A stretch of DNA of 64,000 nt, from NCBI RefSeq assembly GCF_001043025.1, contig NZ_JYLD01000003.1, positions 186,001 to 250,000 of the forward strand, read 5' to 3'. Positions 61,863 to 64,000 of this stretch are shown here, piece after piece (within the stretch, counting starts at the first letter, position 1; every line of letters begins with the position of its first letter). This DNA is from Pseudomonas helleri. Its GTDB lineage: Bacteria; Pseudomonadota; Gammaproteobacteria; Pseudomonadales; Pseudomonadaceae. A program made the translations under genes and the position numbers. The notes under the pieces were generated by a model that saw only the letters and a list, made by a program, of their open reading frames with translations, did no database searches and was not told where the DNA came from.

Positions 61863-63959
61863 CTAACCGTTCACCCCCATTTTTGGCGTCTTGGACAGGT
61901 CAAACCAGCCTCCCACCACGCCTTCCAAATGACCTGAGCCCGAGTAAAAAGGCACAACCCAGCAACACACCTCACCACCGGCCGTTTTGAAGGCCTGGCT
62001 GCGCTTTTGATAAAAAGGCTTGCGGTTACGAAGCACCGACATCAATTCAGCATGAAACTGCTCTGCGATTTCAACGGATAAAAACGGCACTTCCGTCATG
62101 CGCCGCCCGTGAATCAGTTCTAGCCGGGTCGAAAAAAAGTCTTCGTAAGTGCGGTTACAGGTGATGACTTGTCCTTCAAGCCCCTTCACAAAAATCGGAC
62201 AGGGGATCGCATCAAAGAAGCGTTGCCCAAACCCCAGGCGGGCGCTTAAAGCGCTCTCGGCCAAGCGTGCAATGCGCAACTGGTTTACCAGGCGTCGGTT
62301 CCACATCACCAGGACTCCCCCCAGGCCAATAGCGCCTGCAAGCCCCCCGTACAACAACGGTAATATCGACACCTGCGGTTCGACCGGCATTTTCTTGAGG
62401 TCATGCAACCACTTGTGCCGCAGTGCCTGCATATCAGTCATGGGGATGGCCTCTAAACCCTTGTTCAGTATGTCGAGCAGTTCCGGGAACTGATCCGCAA
62501 CCGAAAAGTTATCGGAGGCCCAGCGACCATCGACACTTCGGCCTACTTTCAAGTGTCTGGCCGGGTGCAGATACGCCTGTGTTTCATTCTGGATCGTGGC
62601 CAGCGCTTCGCCTTGCTCAACCAGATCACGTGCCTGCGCATAGTTCTCGACACTGCGCAGGATGATGTCGGGGTAGTTGCGCCGAATCATTGATTCCAGC
62701 GCATGCCGGGCCGGCAGCGCCAAGACTTTGCCCGCGAGTTGATCCAGAGAACTCAGGCGAAAGTCATTGTTACGCACGACGAAGACCCAGGGAGCGCCGC
62801 CATAGGAATAGGTGAAATTAAGATAAGCCTGACGCTCGGCATTCTTGGCCAGGGTGGTATTCATCTGCGCCTTGCCGCTTTTGAGCATTTCCAGGGTTTG
62901 CGCTGTTGAGGCGCTTTCTTGATGGACAAACTGCAACCCGGTCATATGGGAAATACGCGCCAGAATATCCGCGTTCAAGCCCTCCCAGCGCTGCTCACCG
63001 TTTTTAAAGACATACGGCGGGTATTGCTGAGAGGCGACCATGACCACCGGATTTTGCTTGATCCAGGCGTGCTCGCGAGGCAGCAGCTGTATGTGCTGCT
63101 GGCCAATAGCGCCCAGATGCCCTGCGTGCCAGCGCGAAAGGATCACATGGCCCATTTCGTCATCCAGGCTGTTCAATGCGCGATCAATCAAGGCCTGCAA
63201 CTGCGAATCACCGCGGCGCACGGCAAAGGCAAAACCTGACTCAGGCAAAGCGCTCTGCCCCAAAACACGCAAGCTGGAGTAAGACCGCAGCGTCTTGAAG
63301 CCCCGGACAATGATTTCATGGGCAACCAGCGCATCAATGTCGCCTTCATTGAGCGCTTCCAGCGCACTGTGCAAGGTGGGGGTGAGGATGATCTCGCTGT
63401 CGGGGTAGAACGCATCGGCAACGTGTGCATCGACCTCGCCGTCGAGAAAGCCGATTTTTTTGCCTGCCCAGTTCCCGTCGGGCGCTGCTGCTTCTTTGCC
63501 CACCATCACTGAGCGATCGGTCATGTATTCATTTGAGAACAGCAGGCCTTCAATACCGCGCTCGTAGCCGGTGGCGCTGGTCAGAATGTCGATTTTGCCC
63601 GAGAGCAGCGCTGCCACTGCCTGGTCACGCTTGCTGAACCCCAACACTTCAACCGTGACCCCCAGCTTGTCTCGCACCAGGCTGAGGTAATCGGCACTGA
63701 TGCCCTGATAACGGTTGCGCTCGTTGGCGATATCCATGGGGGCGTAATCGCCAATGGATATGCCCACGCGTAGCCGACCGCGCTCCTCCAGCCAGTGCTG
63801 TTGCTCGTAATCAAGCACCAGCGGCTTGAGGTCGATAAAGCTTTTCGGCAGCCGGAACGGCAAGCCTTGGGCTGCCTGGGTGCTGGTAGTGACGCTCACC
63901 AGCGCGATGCAGAGTACCCGCAACATCCATGATTTCAGCACGTGGGCAAAACGTGACAT
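61863..63959 (-). CDS. Dual Venus-flytrap, PAS membrane sensor lacking a kinase
   Basis: 698 residues, ATG after AAGGAGG. Order: signal (1-30), two SBP_bac_3 domains (about 60-275 and 300-520), one membrane helix (531-553), a short coiled segment and a PAS domain (about 578-690), then stop. The pattern is that of BvgS/EvgS/RocS unorthodox sensors, but the HisKA, HATPase, REC and Hpt parts are absent. Residues GWFDLSKTPKMGVNG end where the family's kinase linker (GWxDITE-type) normally continues. No kinase lies downstream. The VFT domains look complete. It could bind a small molecule and signal through the PAS domain to another protein, or be decayed. Confidence 0.88.
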   Translation of the reverse strand: MSRFAHVLKSWMLRVLCIALVSVTTSTQAAQGLPFRLPKSFIDLKPLVLDYEQQHWLEERGRLRVGISIGDYAPMDIANERNRYQGISADYLSLVRDKLGVTVEVLGFSKRDQAVAALLSGKIDILTSATGYERGIEGLLFSNEYMTDRSVMVGKEAAAPDGNWAGKKIGFLDGEVDAHVADAFYPDSEIILTPTLHSALEALNEGDIDALVAHEIIVRGFKTLRSYSSLRVLGQSALPESGFAFAVRRGDSQLQALIDRALNSLDDEMGHVILSRWHAGHLGAIGQQHIQLLPREHAWIKQNPVVMVASQQYPPYVFKNGEQRWEGLNADILARISHMTGLQFVHQESASTAQTLEMLKSGKAQMNTTLAKNAERQAYLNFTYSYGGAPWVFVVRNNDFRLSSLDQLAGKVLALPARHALESMIRRNYPDIILRSVENYAQARDLVEQGEALATIQNETQAYLHPARHLKVGRSVDGRWASDNFSVADQFPELLDILNKGLEAIPMTDMQALRHKWLHDLKKMPVEPQVSILPLLYGGLAGAIGLGGVLVMWNRRLVNQLRIARLAESALSARLGFGQRFFDAIPCPIFVKGLEGQVITCNRTYEDFFSTRLELIHGRRMTEVPFLSVEIAEQFHAELMSVLRNRKPFYQKRSQAFKTAGGEVCCWVVPFYSGSGHLEGVVGGWFDLSKTPKMGVNG

Positions 63960-64000
63960 GACAGCCTCCTTGACCGGCTACTCGCCAGCATACGGAGGCG

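Noticed and set aside
61740..61905. Out-of-frame continuation after the sensor stop as a lost kinase linker
   Set aside because: The alternative frame runs about 38 codons but does not resemble a HisKA linker or H-box, so a simple single-base frameshift in the window does not restore a kinase.

Overview
The window is chromosomal DNA of a fluorescent-group Pseudomonas (gammaproteobacterium). Four things point this way: high GC with strong codon bias, a complete wsp surface-sensing operon, an ndvB-type glucan synthase, and twelve REP/REPIN palindromes of the kind scattered through P. fluorescens and P. putida relatives. From memory, gene order largely follows the P. aeruginosa PAO1 blocks around rpsB-tsf-pyrH, ppc-adk and lysS-prfB-wsp. 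Almost everything is core genome. I see no prophage, insertion sequence, CRISPR array, tRNA or rRNA.

Layout. 1-5155 (minus): a growth operon, rpsB-tsf and pyrH-frr-uppS-cdsA-dxr, covering ribosome assembly and recycling, UMP kinase, and lipid and isoprenoid carrier synthesis. 5691-10435 (plus): map, glnD (nitrogen sensing) and dapC. 10543-15543: a Na+/H+ antiporter, an ArsC-like reductase, dapD and the csdA-csdE sulfur pair. tcdA follows on minus. 16713-21825: ndvB-like GH17/GT2 glucan synthase, dapE, rlmA and a small conserved protein. Three succinylase-branch lysine genes (dapC, dapD, dapE) thus lie within 11.5 kb. 21924-25364: a cold-shock protein, plsB and a YbaY-like lipoprotein. 25489-30392: an RND pump and its adaptor, divergent from a TetR regulator with a palindrome between them.

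30492-37673 carries rsmJ, small conserved genes, tsaB, adk and ppc. 37943-42384 is an envelope cluster: a DUF4398 lipoprotein with a LptF-like OmpA lipoprotein, then (minus) a lipoprotein, a QEGLA-motif putative metalloprotease, an alpha/beta-hydrolase lipoprotein and a small membrane protein. 42644-45355 holds lysS and prfB, the latter with its programmed +1 frameshift. 45775-54224 is the wspA-B-C-D-E-F-R chemosensory operon, in which receptor, kinase and adaptors control the diguanylate cyclase WspR. 54421-58715 carries a DUF533 protein, an OYE-family flavin reductase, recJ and yaeQ.

The right end (58921-63959) is the least conventional part. It has a CaiB-type CoA transferase, a periplasmic solute-binding-like protein, a REC-only response regulator, and a 698-residue membrane protein with two periplasmic Venus-flytrap domains and a PAS domain. 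That protein stops exactly where a BvgS/RocS-type histidine kinase would begin. This kinase-less sensor with a lone receiver is the best candidate for an undescribed or decayed signalling system. Other points worth a second look are a 206-residue protein with an internal duplication, a chimeric REPIN, and a strong hairpin between rpsB and tsf.
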